From Nocardia flavorosea NBRC 108225 (lineage in GTDB: Bacteria; Actinomycetota; Actinomycetes; Mycobacteriales; Mycobacteriaceae), in contig NZ_BDCG01000010.1 in the NCBI RefSeq assembly GCF_001613385.1, positions 183,803-247,802 on the forward strand: DNA of 64,000 nt, read 5' to 3'. Positions 39,138 to 48,848 of the stretch are shown one piece after another (the stretch's first letter is position 1; each line of letters opens with the position of its first letter). The notes under the pieces were generated by a model that was given only the letters and a program-made list of their open reading frames with translations, did no database searches and was not told where the DNA came from. The position numbers and the translations under genes were made by a program.

Positions 39138-39581
39138 CTACTGCACTGGTAACCGACGGCGGCCACCGGCCACCTCGGCGATCAAATCCGTGTACCCGTC
39201 CACGAGTTCGGCCAGGTGGTACCAGTGCCGGTGGGTGCGGTCACTGCGCACGCCGTCGGCTTCGATGGCCTGATTCGCCGCGACCCAGCTGTGCGCCATG
39301 CGATCGATCACCGCACCCAGGCTTTCGGTGTGCAACGAGGCGCCGTGACGATGCTGCGGCATCTTGCGGACGATCCAGTCGTTGATATCGTTCACGAGTT
39401 CGCCTCGGCGACCGTCGATTTCGGCGATTTCGGCCAGATCCCGGACATGCGCCCGACGCTTGTGTAGTTCGACCAGCGCATGTGCGAAACGTAGCAGCAC
39501 CCGATCCTGGGCCCGCCGCCCTTGAAAGGCGCACAGCAACTGTGGCGCTGTCGGCAGGGTCCCCAGTGTGGGCGCACTCAT
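39138..39581 (-). CDS. DUF4254 family protein
   Basis: 147 residues. LVNDINDWIVRKMPQHRHGASLHTESLGAVIDRMAHSW, followed by WYHLAELVDGYTDLIAEV, is typical of DUF4254, helical actinobacterial proteins of unknown function. ATG 39581 chosen because AGGGG lies 5 bases upstream; a GTG at 39587 is in frame. Confidence 0.72.
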   Translation of the reverse strand: MSAPTLGTLPTAPQLLCAFQGRRAQDRVLLRFAHALVELHKRRAHVRDLAEIAEIDGRRGELVNDINDWIVRKMPQHRHGASLHTESLGAVIDRMAHSWVAANQAIEADGVRSDRTHRHWYHLAELVDGYTDLIAEVAGGRRRLPVQ

Positions 39582-40398
39582 CTGCACCCCTGGGACTCAC
39601 CCGGCACCATCACACTCTGTACCAACATGATCGACTCTCGATTCGGTTTTCCCGGACATCGGATCGTTGTTCACAACAAGGCTAGCTGGATCATGCTCTT
39701 ACAGATGCAAGAACACAAGACTTCGGTATGCAATGTTGCGAACAGCGTTGTGCGCAAGCCTAACGATCCTCTCCACGGAAGTTCACCGCGGTCCCACCGA
39801 AAACGCTTACCCGCCAAGCTCGTTCCCGCCGGAGGCGCGATTCTCCGGCGCGCCGAACAATACCCGCCGACACCGCGATACCAGCCGGGACAACGCGTTA
39901 CGCGACCACATCGCAACCGTGCCGATACCTATCCGCCCCACATTCCCGGCACCATACGCATTCTCATGGTGCCCGCGAGCAGGCATCGAGCGGCGGCATC
40001 CGCCGACACGACTTCGCGAACCGCAAGCAGCCCCAGACGGATTCACGCATACACAGTCCGGCGTTGGCGAGTCGCGCGGCGATACCGGCACACCCGGATG
40101 GGTAATTGCCACATATTTGCCATATCCACCGGAAGCTGTCCGCTCTCGTAGGATTCCGCCATCCGGTACCGTCCCCGCCGAACCACCGCCACCAACCGGT
40201 CGGCCGCCGAACAGGTCCGGCCCCGGCCGGCGGTGACCACAAATCGAAAGCGGCCGGTGAAGAGCCCGGCCCACCCGCCGTCGGGCACTGCCGATCACAT
40301 CGGTTCCGGCGGCTCGTTATGGTGGCAGCACCGGGCATACGGCCGCCGCGAACCGGGGGCACCGCCCATGGCATATGGCGCTGGTCGAAAGGGATGAC
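39582..40398. other. Intergenic region without a supported gene
   Basis: 817 bases. I see no frame with a family signature, RNA gene or repeat. The sequence around 39690-39760 is more AT-rich than its surroundings and probably contains the promoter of the DUF4254 gene, and AAGGGATGAC at the right end is the ribosome site of the following XRE gene. Confidence 0.35.
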
Positions 40399-41180
40399 AT
40401 GGCAGGCAAACGCACCGTACTCACGGCGGGGTTGCGCCGGCTCTCGGTGCTGTTGCTGGAGATGCGCGAAGACGCCGAACTCAGCAAGGAGGAGGTCAGC
40501 GCCCGCACCGGGATCAACGTGACCACCCTGTACCGGATCGAAACCGCCCAGGCCCGCCCGCAACGCCGCACACTGATGACGATGCTGGACCTCTACGGTA
40601 TCGACGCAGAGCGGCGCCAGGACGCACTGGAACTACTCTCCGACGCACAGAAGCCGGGAATGTCGCGGCCATACGAGGCCAGCCTCTCCGAGGTCTATGC
40701 CGCCTACATCAATTTCGAATCGGTGGCGCTGTCGGCCCGGCATTACCAGACCTCGTTCATCCCCGGACTGCTACAGACCGAGCAGTACGCCATGGCGGTG
40801 ATCGATACCTACATGCCGAAACTGGAGGCCTCCGACCTGGAACGCCGGGCGCGAGCCCGGATGGACCGGGCAGCGGTGCTGGCCAAGGACGAACCAGCCG
40901 GCTCTCCGAGGCGACCAAACGCAAGAACGTGATCCTGCAGATCCTGCCGTTCGATGCGGGTGCACACCCGGGTATGGCCGGATCCTTCACGATCCTCGAT
41001 TTCCCGGACCCCACCGACCCCGAATTGGTCTATGTCGAGCGCATTTCCGGTGACGAGCTGATCGAAGGCCATTCCGAGATCCGCCGCTTCGGCGTCATGT
41101 TCGACCAACTGCGCGCGATGGCACTGAGCCCCCGGGATTCCGCGGTACTGATCGCCGAGGCCGCCGAATCCATGAGCTGA
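40399..41180 (+). pseudogene. XRE family regulator with DUF5753 domain, internally deleted and frameshifted
   Basis: The 5' part (40399-~40890) encodes an XRE HTH (GLRRLSVLLLEMREDAELSKEEVSARTGINVTTLYRIET) and the DUF5753 start (YEASLSEVYAAYINFE to FIPGLLQTEQYAMAVI). At ~40892 the frame breaks after AVLAKDEP, and the sequence continues in another frame as RLSEATKRKNVILQILPFDAGAHPGMAGSFTILDFPD to 41180. The ~30 residues normally between these blocks are missing, so the lesion is an internal deletion with a frameshift, not a simple base error. The DUF397 partner usually beside such regulators is absent. Confidence 0.82.
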
Positions 41181-41297
41181 ACGGACTTTTCGGGCGAATC
41201 GGCGCGGTACGGGCATCGCGAGCCGGGTGAGCGGGTATACAAAGCGCACCTGTCCGATCACCGGTGCCTACCGGTCACTGCGGGGAGCGAGGCGACC

Positions 41298-42686
41298 TTG
41301 GCAGACGTCACCGCCCGATCCGATCCGGAGCAGCAGCCCGAACTGAAGCGTGTCATCGGCCCGTGGCTGCTGTTGCTGTTCATTGTGGGCGATATTCTCG
41401 GCACCGGTATCTATGCCCTGACCGGCCGCGTCGCCGGCGAGGTCGGCGGCGCGGTCTGGGTACCGTTCCTGGTCGCCTTCGGGGTCGCCATGATCACCGG
41501 ATTCAGTTATCTGGAACTCGTCACCAAGTATCCGCAGGCCGCGGGCGCCGCGCTGTATACGCACAAGGCGTTCGGCATCCATTTCCTGACCTTCATGGTG
41601 ACCTTCGCCGTGATGAGTTCCGGTATCACGTCGGCTGCCACCGCGGCCAAGGCGTTCGCGGCGAATTTCGCCGAGGCCTTCGAATTCGACACCGCGGACG
41701 GTCTGGTCCTCACCCTCATCGCGCTCGCCTTCATGGCCCTGGTCGCGGCGATCAACCTGCGCGGGGTCGGCGAGAGCGTGAAGGCCAATGTCCTGCTCAC
41801 CTGTGTGGAGCTCTCGGGGCTGCTGATCGTGATCTGCATCGGACTGTGGGCACTCGGGTTCGGCAACGGCGACTTCGGGCGGATCGTCGAATTCGACACC
41901 GGTGACCGCTCCGCGTTCGGTGGGGTGATCGCCGCGACGACCCTCGCCTTCTACGCCATGGTCGGCTTCGAGGATTCGGTCAATATGGCCGAGGAGACCG
42001 AGGAGCCCAGCCGGATCTTCCCGAAGATCCTGCTCACCGGCCTGTTGATCACCGGCGCCATCTACGTACTGGTTTCGATCACCGCGGTGGCCCTGGTACC
42101 GCCCGACAAACTCGCCGAAGGCAATACGCCGCTGCTGCAGGTGGTGGAGATCGGTGCCCCCGGATTCCCCACCCAGATCTTCGCCTTCATCACCATGTTC
42201 GCCGTCGCCAATTCGGCTCTGATCAACATGCTCATGGCCAGCCGCTTGCTCTACGGCATGGCCAAGCACAAGGTCGTACCCCGCTCGCTGGGCCGGGTGC
42301 ATCCGACCCGACGGACTCCCCATATCGCGATCGTCTTCACCACCCTGGTGGCACTCGGGCTGCTGCTGTTCGTCGGCGAAGTACCGGAACTCGGCGGTAC
42401 CACCGCGCTGCTGTTGCTGGTGGTCTTCACCATCGTCAACGTCGCGGTCCTGGTGCTGCGCCGCGACCGGGTAGGCCACCGGCATTTCCGCACTCCGACG
42501 CCGCTACCGGTGCTCGGCGCGGTCTGCTGCGCCTATCTGGCCACGCCGTTCACCGATCGCAATCCTCAGCAGTATGTGATCGCCGGGATCCTGCTGGCGG
42601 TGGGTGTGGTGCTCTGGGCACTGACCGCGTTGTGGAACAAACCGCACAACGTGAAACCCGTGGGGCCAGAGGTCGATATCCGGTAA
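41298..42686 (+). CDS. APC family amino acid/polyamine permease
   Basis: 462 residues with about 12 transmembrane segments. The APC start VIGPWLLLLFIVGDILGTGIYALTG contains the GTGIY substrate-binding motif; further blocks ELVTKYPQAAGAALYTHKAFG and AFYAMVGFEDSVNMAEETEEPSR are typical of cationic amino acid/polyamine or ethanolamine-type members. The start is a TTG at 41298 after GAGG. Substrate not assignable from sequence. Not evidently co-transcribed with its neighbours. Confidence 0.85.
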   Translation: MADVTARSDPEQQPELKRVIGPWLLLLFIVGDILGTGIYALTGRVAGEVGGAVWVPFLVAFGVAMITGFSYLELVTKYPQAAGAALYTHKAFGIHFLTFMVTFAVMSSGITSAATAAKAFAANFAEAFEFDTADGLVLTLIALAFMALVAAINLRGVGESVKANVLLTCVELSGLLIVICIGLWALGFGNGDFGRIVEFDTGDRSAFGGVIAATTLAFYAMVGFEDSVNMAEETEEPSRIFPKILLTGLLITGAIYVLVSITAVALVPPDKLAEGNTPLLQVVEIGAPGFPTQIFAFITMFAVANSALINMLMASRLLYGMAKHKVVPRSLGRVHPTRRTPHIAIVFTTLVALGLLLFVGEVPELGGTTALLLLVVFTIVNVAVLVLRRDRVGHRHFRTPTPLPVLGAVCCAYLATPFTDRNPQQYVIAGILLAVGVVLWALTALWNKPHNVKPVGPEVDIR

Positions 42687-42766
42687 CCTCTCCCGGCGGG
42701 CGAGGCAATAGCGGCCGGAAATCGCTGAAGTGACGAGCGCGCGTGCGATCGGTAACGTATTCGCCG

Positions 42767-43294
42767 ATGACAAGCATGGACGCCAGATTCGGCGATGCGG
42801 CTGGGTCGGTGCCCCTCCCCAGCCCGTGGGATCTCAACACCTACCTCGCCGATGTGGCCGCATATCGCAAGCGGCCGATCTCGTTGCAGCCGGCACACCG
42901 CTCGGCGCTGGCCGAACTGGGGTGCAACGGCAACGGGCTGTGGATCGCGCGTAAACACGACGACATCATCGTCTACGACGCCTCGGCGTCCGGCCGCAAT
43001 GCCGACCATATCGTGCTGCACGCCATCGGCCATATGCTGCTCGGCCACGGCGGTCCGGGCTCCGAGGACGCCGACATCACCCGCATCTCGATCAGCGCCC
43101 TCAACCCGGCATTGCTGGACGCGCTGGCGACCATTGCCCCCGGATCGATCACCCAGATCCTCGGCCGCGACGATTTCGGCGACGACCGGGAACGGGAGGC
43201 GGGCGTATTCGCCGAGATGACCATGGTCTACGCGGCGCTGCCGAGGCGCCGCACCCGCTCGTTCTGGCCCTTCGGCCGACGCAAGAGCAAGTAA
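42767..43294 (+). CDS. ImmA/IrrE-like protein with altered HExxH motif
   Basis: 175 residues from ATG 42767. It starts with the domain found in actinobacterial regulators (PWDLNTYLADVAAYRKRPISL), then has the peptidase-like helix HIVLHAIGHMLLGHGG, in which the Glu of the HExxH zinc motif is Ala. Otherwise it fits the ImmA/IrrE metallopeptidase family. The change would abolish hydrolysis, so this may be a binding-only member. Leaderless start likely (TAACGT ~9 bases upstream). The XRE gene with which such proteins are commonly paired is broken at 40399. Confidence 0.75.
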   Translation: MTSMDARFGDAAGSVPLPSPWDLNTYLADVAAYRKRPISLQPAHRSALAELGCNGNGLWIARKHDDIIVYDASASGRNADHIVLHAIGHMLLGHGGPGSEDADITRISISALNPALLDALATIAPGSITQILGRDDFGDDREREAGVFAEMTMVYAALPRRRTRSFWPFGRRKSK

Positions 43295-43380
43295 CGCCGA
43301 CCCGCGCAACTTAAGCGCGGCACGCGCAGGAGCCGGTCGGATGTATCCGATCGGACGGCGAGGGTCTATTCTTGTGCGCC

Positions 43381-43878
43381 GTGGCCGAACCGCAGACACC
43401 CGCCGCCCCGCATCCCGCAATTGCGCCGCTGGCCGGCCTCCTCGGGACCTGGCGCGGCTCCGGACAGGGTGACTATCCCACCATCGAGCCGTTCGGCTAT
43501 CTGGAGGAGATCACCTTCGGCCATCTCGGCCGCCCCTTCCTGACCTTTCGGCAGCGCACCCGGCATGCCGACGACAACCGCCCCCTTCATGTGGAGACCG
43601 GCTACCTGCGCTGTCCGGGCCCGGACCGGGTGGAACTCATCCTCTCGCACCCCACCGGTATCACCGAGATCTGCGAGGGCAAGCTCACCCTTGCCGACGC
43701 GGAGATCCGCCTGGAGCTCGAGTCGACCGCGATCGGCCTGAGCAGTACCGCGAAATCGGTGACCGCACTGAGCCGGACCATACATATGCACGGCGGTGTC
43801 ATCGACTACACCTTGCAGATGGGCGCGGTGGGTCTTCCTCTACAGGATCATCTCGCCGCGAGTTTGCAGAAGATCTGA
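43381..43878 (+). CDS. Nitrobindin-like heme-binding (DUF1794) protein
   Basis: 165 residues. LAGLLGTWRGSGQGDYPTIEPFGYLEE and MHVETGYLR-type strands (RPLHVETGYLRCPGPDRVELILSHPTGITE) are the DUF1794/nitrobindin signature (compare Rv2717c). The family forms a beta barrel that binds heme and scavenges or isomerises peroxynitrite; the role here is inferred. GTG 43381 follows TATTCT (43367-43372) by 8 bases, a leaderless start; a TTG at 43372 is in frame. Confidence 0.85.
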   Translation: MAEPQTPAAPHPAIAPLAGLLGTWRGSGQGDYPTIEPFGYLEEITFGHLGRPFLTFRQRTRHADDNRPLHVETGYLRCPGPDRVELILSHPTGITEICEGKLTLADAEIRLELESTAIGLSSTAKSVTALSRTIHMHGGVIDYTLQMGAVGLPLQDHLAASLQKI

Positions 43879-44092
43879 CCTGGGCATAACGAAAACGTCA
43901 CGGATTTCCGGCCGGGGGTCACGATTTGCCCATCGCCGATTTTCCGCAGCTTTCCATCTTGTCTCGATGCGGCATTGCGGCTTAGGTTGACCGGAGCAGC
44001 AAATCTTCAGAAAACTCTTATGCGGGGCTGGGTCGCGTAGGCACACCCGAGCTCGCCAGCAGTCGAACCTCTGAATCGGAGGGAGCCGGATT

Positions 44093-44305
44093 ATGAAGCG
44101 TTCCACCGTTGCTCTCATTACCGCCGGACTGATTCTCGGCGGCACCGGGGTGGTCGAAATCCTCGGCACCGATACCGCCGCGTCGGCCCCGGTCTCCGAC
44201 CGGGCCGTTTCGGTTGTCGCGCCCGCACGGGTCAGCGATCCGGTCGATACCGATACCGGTCACCGTTACGCAACCGGCACCGGCGCCGTCGCCACCGGGC
44301 CGTGA
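44093..44305 (+). CDS. Small exported protein of unknown function
   Basis: 70 residues. A Sec-type signal peptide (MKRSTVALITAGLILGGTGVV) ends around the AASA, leaving ~37 mature residues rich in Asp, Thr, Ala and Val. SD GGAGGGAG precedes the ATG. No Cys is present in the mature part. No family recognised; could be a small secreted peptide or lipid-associated protein. Confidence 0.68.
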   Translation: MKRSTVALITAGLILGGTGVVEILGTDTAASAPVSDRAVSVVAPARVSDPVDTDTGHRYATGTGAVATGP

Positions 44306-44320
44306 TCGGGTCAGGCCGGC

Positions 44321-46111
44321 TCATCGGTAGCCGCCGGGGAGGGCCGCCAGCATATCGCGGGTCACCCCGACGGCGTTATCGGAACTACCACCCTTGACCA
44401 GCAACGTCGCGAACGCGAGGTCACCGCGGTAACCGACGAACCACGAATGTGAACCGCCGGCCACCTCCGCTTCACCGGTTTTGCCGAACACCTCGCCCTG
44501 GTCGGCTATCCGGTCTGCGGTCCCGGTCAGGACCACCTCACGCATCATTTCCCGCAGACCGCGCACGACCGCCGGATCCGGTACCGGCCGCGGCCCGTCG
44601 ACGACGGTCTCACGGCCGGCGATCAGATACGGGGTCTGCGCGCTGCCGTGGGCGATCGTCGCGGCCAGCATCGCCATACCGAAAGGACTGACCACCACCC
44701 GGCCCTGACCGATTCCGTCCTCGGTGCGCTGTGTGCGGTCTTCGGAAACGGGTACAGAACCGGAATAGGTCGGCAATCCGGGAATCACGTAATCCGGGCC
44801 GATCCCGAAAGTTGCCGCTGCCTCCGAAAGCGCGGCGGCAGGCAATTCACTGGCCAATTTCGCGAACGATGTATTGCAGGAGCGCGCATATGCGGTCGAC
44901 AATGCGACATTACCGACCGTGAAACCGTTGTAGTTCGGAATCAGGCGCTCACCGATGGTGATTGCACTCGGGCACGCCACAACGGTATCCGGAGTGGCCA
45001 GGCCACCGGAGATCGCGGCCGCGGCGGTCACGGTTTTGAACACCGACCCGGGCGGATACTGACCGATGGTGGCCACCGGGCCGTCCCGATCGGCGGCAGC
45101 GTTCTGCGCAACTGCGAGGATGCCACCGGTGGAGGGTTCGATCACCACCATCATGGTCTGTTCCCGCCGCCCGTCGACCGCCCGCTGGGCGGCGTTCTGC
45201 ACCCGCCGGTCCACGCTCAACGTGAACGACGGCACCGGCTGCGCCGCCACCTCGTGCAACACGCCGGTTTCCGCACCGCCCTCGTTCCGGGCCACCACGC
45301 GCCAACCGGCCCGGCCGTGCACATCGTCGATCACCGCCTGCCGGACCTGTGTCATCAGGTCCGGAGCGAACTTCCGATCGGCCGGAGTCAGGTCCCATTC
45401 CTGGGTGACCCGCACCCCGGGCAGGCCGATGAGCCGCGGCCCGGCCCGGCCGAACTCGGTTTCGTTCAACACGATCACCGTGTAGACGCCGTCGGCAGCG
45501 CGGGCGGAATCCAGGATGCGCTGCGGGGTCAGCCGGTCGTCGATATCGATCAGCGCCCGGGAGACCGCCGCCGCCGCCTTCTGCGGTTCGGCGCTTTCGG
45601 CGGCGTCGAAGGTCACTCGTGAAACCGTGCCCGGTATCAGCACATCGCTTCCGGACTGCTCGTTCACCCGGGCGCCCGGCGCCTGGCGCACCGACAACGC
45701 CATGGTCTGAGTGTCACCGAGCCGGGGGTGCAAGGCAGAACCACTCCACCGCACCGTCCAGCCGCCACCACTACGCACCAGCGGAAGCTGCCCGGTATAG
45801 GACCAGCTGCGGCCACCGGCCAGCCGCCACTCGTAGATGTAGTCGACGGTGGCGGTATCACCGGAGATCCGGGCCGCGCCGGACCGGGCATACAGTTCCT
45901 CGGCACCCAGTTCCTCCCAGGCGGAAACGAGTGCGGGCCCGGCTTTCTCAGGCCGGGTCGTGCGCGCGGCGGCTTCGTCGAGGTCCTGAGCCGCGAAGGC
46001 CTCCAGGAAACCGTCGGCCGCGGTGATCGGTCCCGAGGACCCCCCGAGGCAGGCGGTCGTGGCGAAAGCGAGCACCGCGACCGCGAATACGAGTACCGGA
46101 CGGATCGTCAT
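44321..46111 (-). CDS. Penicillin-binding lipoprotein (class B-like)
   Basis: Transpeptidase for peptidoglycan cross-linking. 596 residues from ATG 46111 (MTIRPVLVFAVAVLAF), which lies 8 bases after TACGAT; earlier frames lack a promoter match. Signal peptide with lipobox TTAC. An NTF2-like MecA_N domain spans ~20-140. The transpeptidase has SVFK (PPGSVFKTVTA, Ser ~355), SCN (~410) and KTG (KTGEAE, ~544). Corresponds to Rv2864c. A beta-lactam target on the outer face of the membrane. Confidence 0.93.
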   Translation of the reverse strand: MTIRPVLVFAVAVLAFATTACLGGSSGPITAADGFLEAFAAQDLDEAAARTTRPEKAGPALVSAWEELGAEELYARSGAARISGDTATVDYIYEWRLAGGRSWSYTGQLPLVRSGGGWTVRWSGSALHPRLGDTQTMALSVRQAPGARVNEQSGSDVLIPGTVSRVTFDAAESAEPQKAAAAVSRALIDIDDRLTPQRILDSARAADGVYTVIVLNETEFGRAGPRLIGLPGVRVTQEWDLTPADRKFAPDLMTQVRQAVIDDVHGRAGWRVVARNEGGAETGVLHEVAAQPVPSFTLSVDRRVQNAAQRAVDGRREQTMMVVIEPSTGGILAVAQNAAADRDGPVATIGQYPPGSVFKTVTAAAAISGGLATPDTVVACPSAITIGERLIPNYNGFTVGNVALSTAYARSCNTSFAKLASELPAAALSEAAATFGIGPDYVIPGLPTYSGSVPVSEDRTQRTEDGIGQGRVVVSPFGMAMLAATIAHGSAQTPYLIAGRETVVDGPRPVPDPAVVRGLREMMREVVLTGTADRIADQGEVFGKTGEAEVAGGSHSWFVGYRGDLAFATLLVKGGSSDNAVGVTRDMLAALPGGYR

Positions 46112-46174
46112 CGAACCCGATCGTAGCGACCCGGGCCCGGTGTTCACTTGCGGCGCACCGGATCCTGTCCGGGC

Positions 46175-47038
46175 TCAGTCCAGCAGCACCGTGGCGAAGG
46201 TCGCGATCTGCCGGAACCCGACCGCGCGATAGGCCCGGCGGGCGATCTCGTTGTAGTCGTTGACATACAGGCTCGCCGTCCGGCCGGTGGCGACCACCGC
46301 ATTCGCCACTGCCGCCGTTCCGGCCGTACCGAGCCCCTGCCCGCGGTGCTCCGGATGGACCCATACGCCCTGGATCTGCCCGGTACGCCGGGACATCGCC
46401 CCCACCTCGGCCTTGTAGGCGACCTCGCCGTCGACGAACCGGGCCCAGGCCCGGCCGGCCGCGATCAGCCCGGCGACCCGGCGCCGGTAGCCGCGGCCGC
46501 CGTCACCGGCCCGTGGGTCCACCCCCACCTCTTCGATGAACATGGCGATGGCGGCCGCCAGATAGCGGTCCAGTTCGTCGGGGCGTACCTGCCGGACCTC
46601 CGGGTCGGCGGACGCAAGTGCGGTGCCGGTGAGCGCGAGTAGCGGCTGGTCGGCACGCAGCTCCCGCGCGGGACCCCAGTGATCGGCGAGCATCTCCCAC
46701 AGTGGTAGCGCGAGTTCCCGGCGCCCCACCACCGAAGAACACATTCGGGGCCAGCGCAGGGCGCGGTCGGCGAAGGCGCGGAGGGCGGCGCGGTCACCAC
46801 GTAACGGCACCAGGTTGACGCCGGAGAAACACAGCGATTCCGCCGGTCCGCCGTGGCTCCACAATTCGCCCTGACCGTACCGGTTGTCCAGACCGTATTC
46901 CTGTAGCCGGGCGGCGACCATACAGGCCGCCACCGGGTCCTCGTCGAGCACCCTGAGTACCTGTCCCAGGTCCCGCTCGGCGAGCTGACGCGCGGGAACA
47001 TACTTCGCGCGCCGGGCCGGCTCCAGCAGACTCCGCAC
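46175..47038 (-). CDS. GNAT acetyltransferase with N-terminal DUF4081 domain
   Basis: 287 residues. The N-terminal DUF4081 part (ERDLGQVLRVLDEDPVAACMVAARL) precedes a GNAT fold with the acetyl-CoA loop VWVHPEHRGQGLGTAGTAAV and the ending NDYNEIARRAYRAVGFRQI. Start GTG 47038 shortly after TACTAG. Corresponds to Rv2867c, next to the PBP gene. Substrate unknown. Confidence 0.9.
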   Translation of the reverse strand: MRSLLEPARRAKYVPARQLAERDLGQVLRVLDEDPVAACMVAARLQEYGLDNRYGQGELWSHGGPAESLCFSGVNLVPLRGDRAALRAFADRALRWPRMCSSVVGRRELALPLWEMLADHWGPARELRADQPLLALTGTALASADPEVRQVRPDELDRYLAAAIAMFIEEVGVDPRAGDGGRGYRRRVAGLIAAGRAWARFVDGEVAYKAEVGAMSRRTGQIQGVWVHPEHRGQGLGTAGTAAVANAVVATGRTASLYVNDYNEIARRAYRAVGFRQIATFATVLLD

Positions 47039-47121
47039 CTAGTACAGCCTGCCATGAAGTGCCGCGATGCGATACGGATATCTCGAAAGCGCGCGCCGTA
47101 GCGGTGCCGACAGGGCAGCAC

Positions 47122-47152
47122 GTCCCGGCTCGCCAGGCCGGCGAGCCGGGAC
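47122..47152 (-). terminator. Strong hairpin after ispG
   Basis: GTCCCGGCTCGCC (47122-47134) and GGCGAGCCGGGAC (47140-47152) form a perfect 13-bp stem with a five-base loop. It starts 11 bases past the ispG stop on the minus strand and lies before the GNAT promoter; the likely ispG terminator, without U tract. Confidence 0.75.
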
Positions 47153-47162
47153 AGCGGGCAGA

Positions 47163-48320
47163 TCAGCCCACGCTGACGACCGGTTCACCGGTGCCGGCGT
47201 CCGCACCCATCTCCTCGGCGATCCGCATGGCCTCCTCGATGAGGGTTTCGACGATCTGTGCCTCGGGCACGGTCTTGATGACCTCACCCTTGACGAAGAT
47301 CTGCCCCTTACCGTTACCCGAGGCCACGCCCAGGTCGGCTTCCCGGGCCTCGCCGGGACCGTTGACCACACAGCCCATGACCGCGACCCGCAGCGGGACC
47401 TCCAGGCCGTCGAGTCCGGCGGTGACCTCGTTGGCGAGGGTGTACACGTCGACCTGCGCGCGCCCACACGACGGGCAGGACACGATCTCCAGTTTGCGGG
47501 GGCGCAGGTTCAGCGATTGCAGGATCTGCCCGCCGACCTTGACCTCCTCGGCCGGTGGCGCGGACAGCGAGACCCGGATGGTGTCGCCGATCCCCTCGCT
47601 CAGCAGCGCGCCGAACGCGACAGCGGATTTCACGGTGCCCTGGAAGGCCGGGCCCGCCTCGGTGACACCGAGATGCAGCGGATAATCGCTCTGCGCGGCC
47701 AGCTGCCGGTAGGCCTCGACCATCACCACGGGATCGTTGTGCTTGACCGAGATCTTGATATCGCCGAACCCGTACTCCTCGAACAGGCCCGCTTCCCACA
47801 GCGCCGACTCCACCAGCGCCTCCGGGGTGGCCTTGCCGTATTTGTCCATCATCCGCTTGTCGAGAGATCCGGCGTTCACACCGATACGGATCGGGATACC
47901 CGCATCCCCGGCCGCTTTGGCGACCTCTTTGACGCGCCCGTCGAATTCCTTGATGTTGCCCGGGTTCACCCTTACCGCCGCGCACCCCGCATCGATCGCG
48001 GCGAAGATATAGCGCGGCTGGAAGTGGATATCGGCGATCACCGGGATCTGGGATTTCTTCGCGATGATGGGCAGTGCGTCGGCATCTTCCTGCCGCGGGC
48101 ACGCCACCCGCACGATATCGCAGCCCGATGCCGTGAGTTCGGCGATCTGCTGCAAGGTCGCGTTCACATCGTGCGTTTTGGTCGTCGTCATCGACTGCAC
48201 GGAGATCGGGTGGTCACTGCCCACACCGACACCACCCACCATGAGCTGACGGGTCTTGCGCCGCGGCGCGAGCACCGCTACCGGTGCGGTCGGCATCCCC
48301 AATCCGACTGTGCTGGTCAC
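47163..48320 (-). CDS. ispG: 4-hydroxy-3-methylbut-2-en-1-yl diphosphate synthase
   Basis: Iron-sulfur enzyme of the MEP isoprenoid pathway (MEcPP to HMBPP). 385 residues from GTG 48320 ([17 protein letters not shown]); a later ATG (MPTAP) is possible. The 4Fe-4S ligands are in CPSCGR and CVVNGPGE; earlier blocks [16 protein letters not shown] and [11 protein letters not shown] are highly conserved. A TAGACT box at 48363-48368 gives a ~35-base leader. dxr of the same pathway is close by but on the other strand. Confidence 0.97.
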   Translation of the reverse strand: MTSTVGLGMPTAPVAVLAPRRKTRQLMVGGVGVGSDHPISVQSMTTTKTHDVNATLQQIAELTASGCDIVRVACPRQEDADALPIIAKKSQIPVIADIHFQPRYIFAAIDAGCAAVRVNPGNIKEFDGRVKEVAKAAGDAGIPIRIGVNAGSLDKRMMDKYGKATPEALVESALWEAGLFEEYGFGDIKISVKHNDPVVMVEAYRQLAAQSDYPLHLGVTEAGPAFQGTVKSAVAFGALLSEGIGDTIRVSLSAPPAEEVKVGGQILQSLNLRPRKLEIVSCPSCGRAQVDVYTLANEVTAGLDGLEVPLRVAVMGCVVNGPGEAREADLGVASGNGKGQIFVKGEVIKTVPEAQIVETLIEEAMRIAEEMGADAGTGEPVVSVG

Positions 48321-48489
48321 TTTCGGCTGCCTACTTTCGTCCTGGTCCGGCCGGTCGGTGCCGAGTCTAGTCTCGCCGCGGGGGCACGCCGCCGAGACAT
48401 GGACTACACCGGCAACCGGCACCGCGGCGTCACCCGGATGTCACCGAGGCGACACTCGGCACAGTCGATGGCGTAGGCGAAACCGCAGT

Positions 48490-48753
48490 TCAGCGCGGTT
48501 TGCGGCGATAGATCACGTCATAGATGAGAATCCCGGCCAACGCGGCCGCGAAGCCGACCAGGTACAGGTTCTCGACCTGACCCGAGTGATTGCCGATCAG
48601 CATGCCGAGCAGGATGATGATCACGACCACCGCGGCCACCCGGAAGGTGGTGCGCGATTCGCCGCTCCAACCGAATGCCGCCGACGGAACCTCAGCAGGG
48701 TCCACCGTGGTGACGTGCTGGTCTGTGGTGAGTTCGACGTCCGTGGCGGCCAC
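48490..48753 (-). CDS. DUF2631 membrane protein
   Basis: 87 residues with two transmembrane segments ([16 protein letters not shown] and [18 protein letters not shown]) and a basic C-terminus (RRKPR). GTG at 48753 follows GAGGAGGAG. DUF2631 proteins are small actinobacterial membrane proteins of unknown function often near dxr. Separated from ispG by 170 bases. Confidence 0.8.
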   Translation of the reverse strand: MAATDVELTTDQHVTTVDPAEVPSAAFGWSGESRTTFRVAAVVVIIILLGMLIGNHSGQVENLYLVGFAAALAGILIYDVIYRRKPR

Positions 48754-48848
48754 GATCGCTCCTCCTCGAGAGAACGGATACTGCCCGCTATCGTGGCATA
48801 CGACTGCCCGTCGTAGCCAGCAGGGGCCGGGTCGGTGACAATGGGCGG

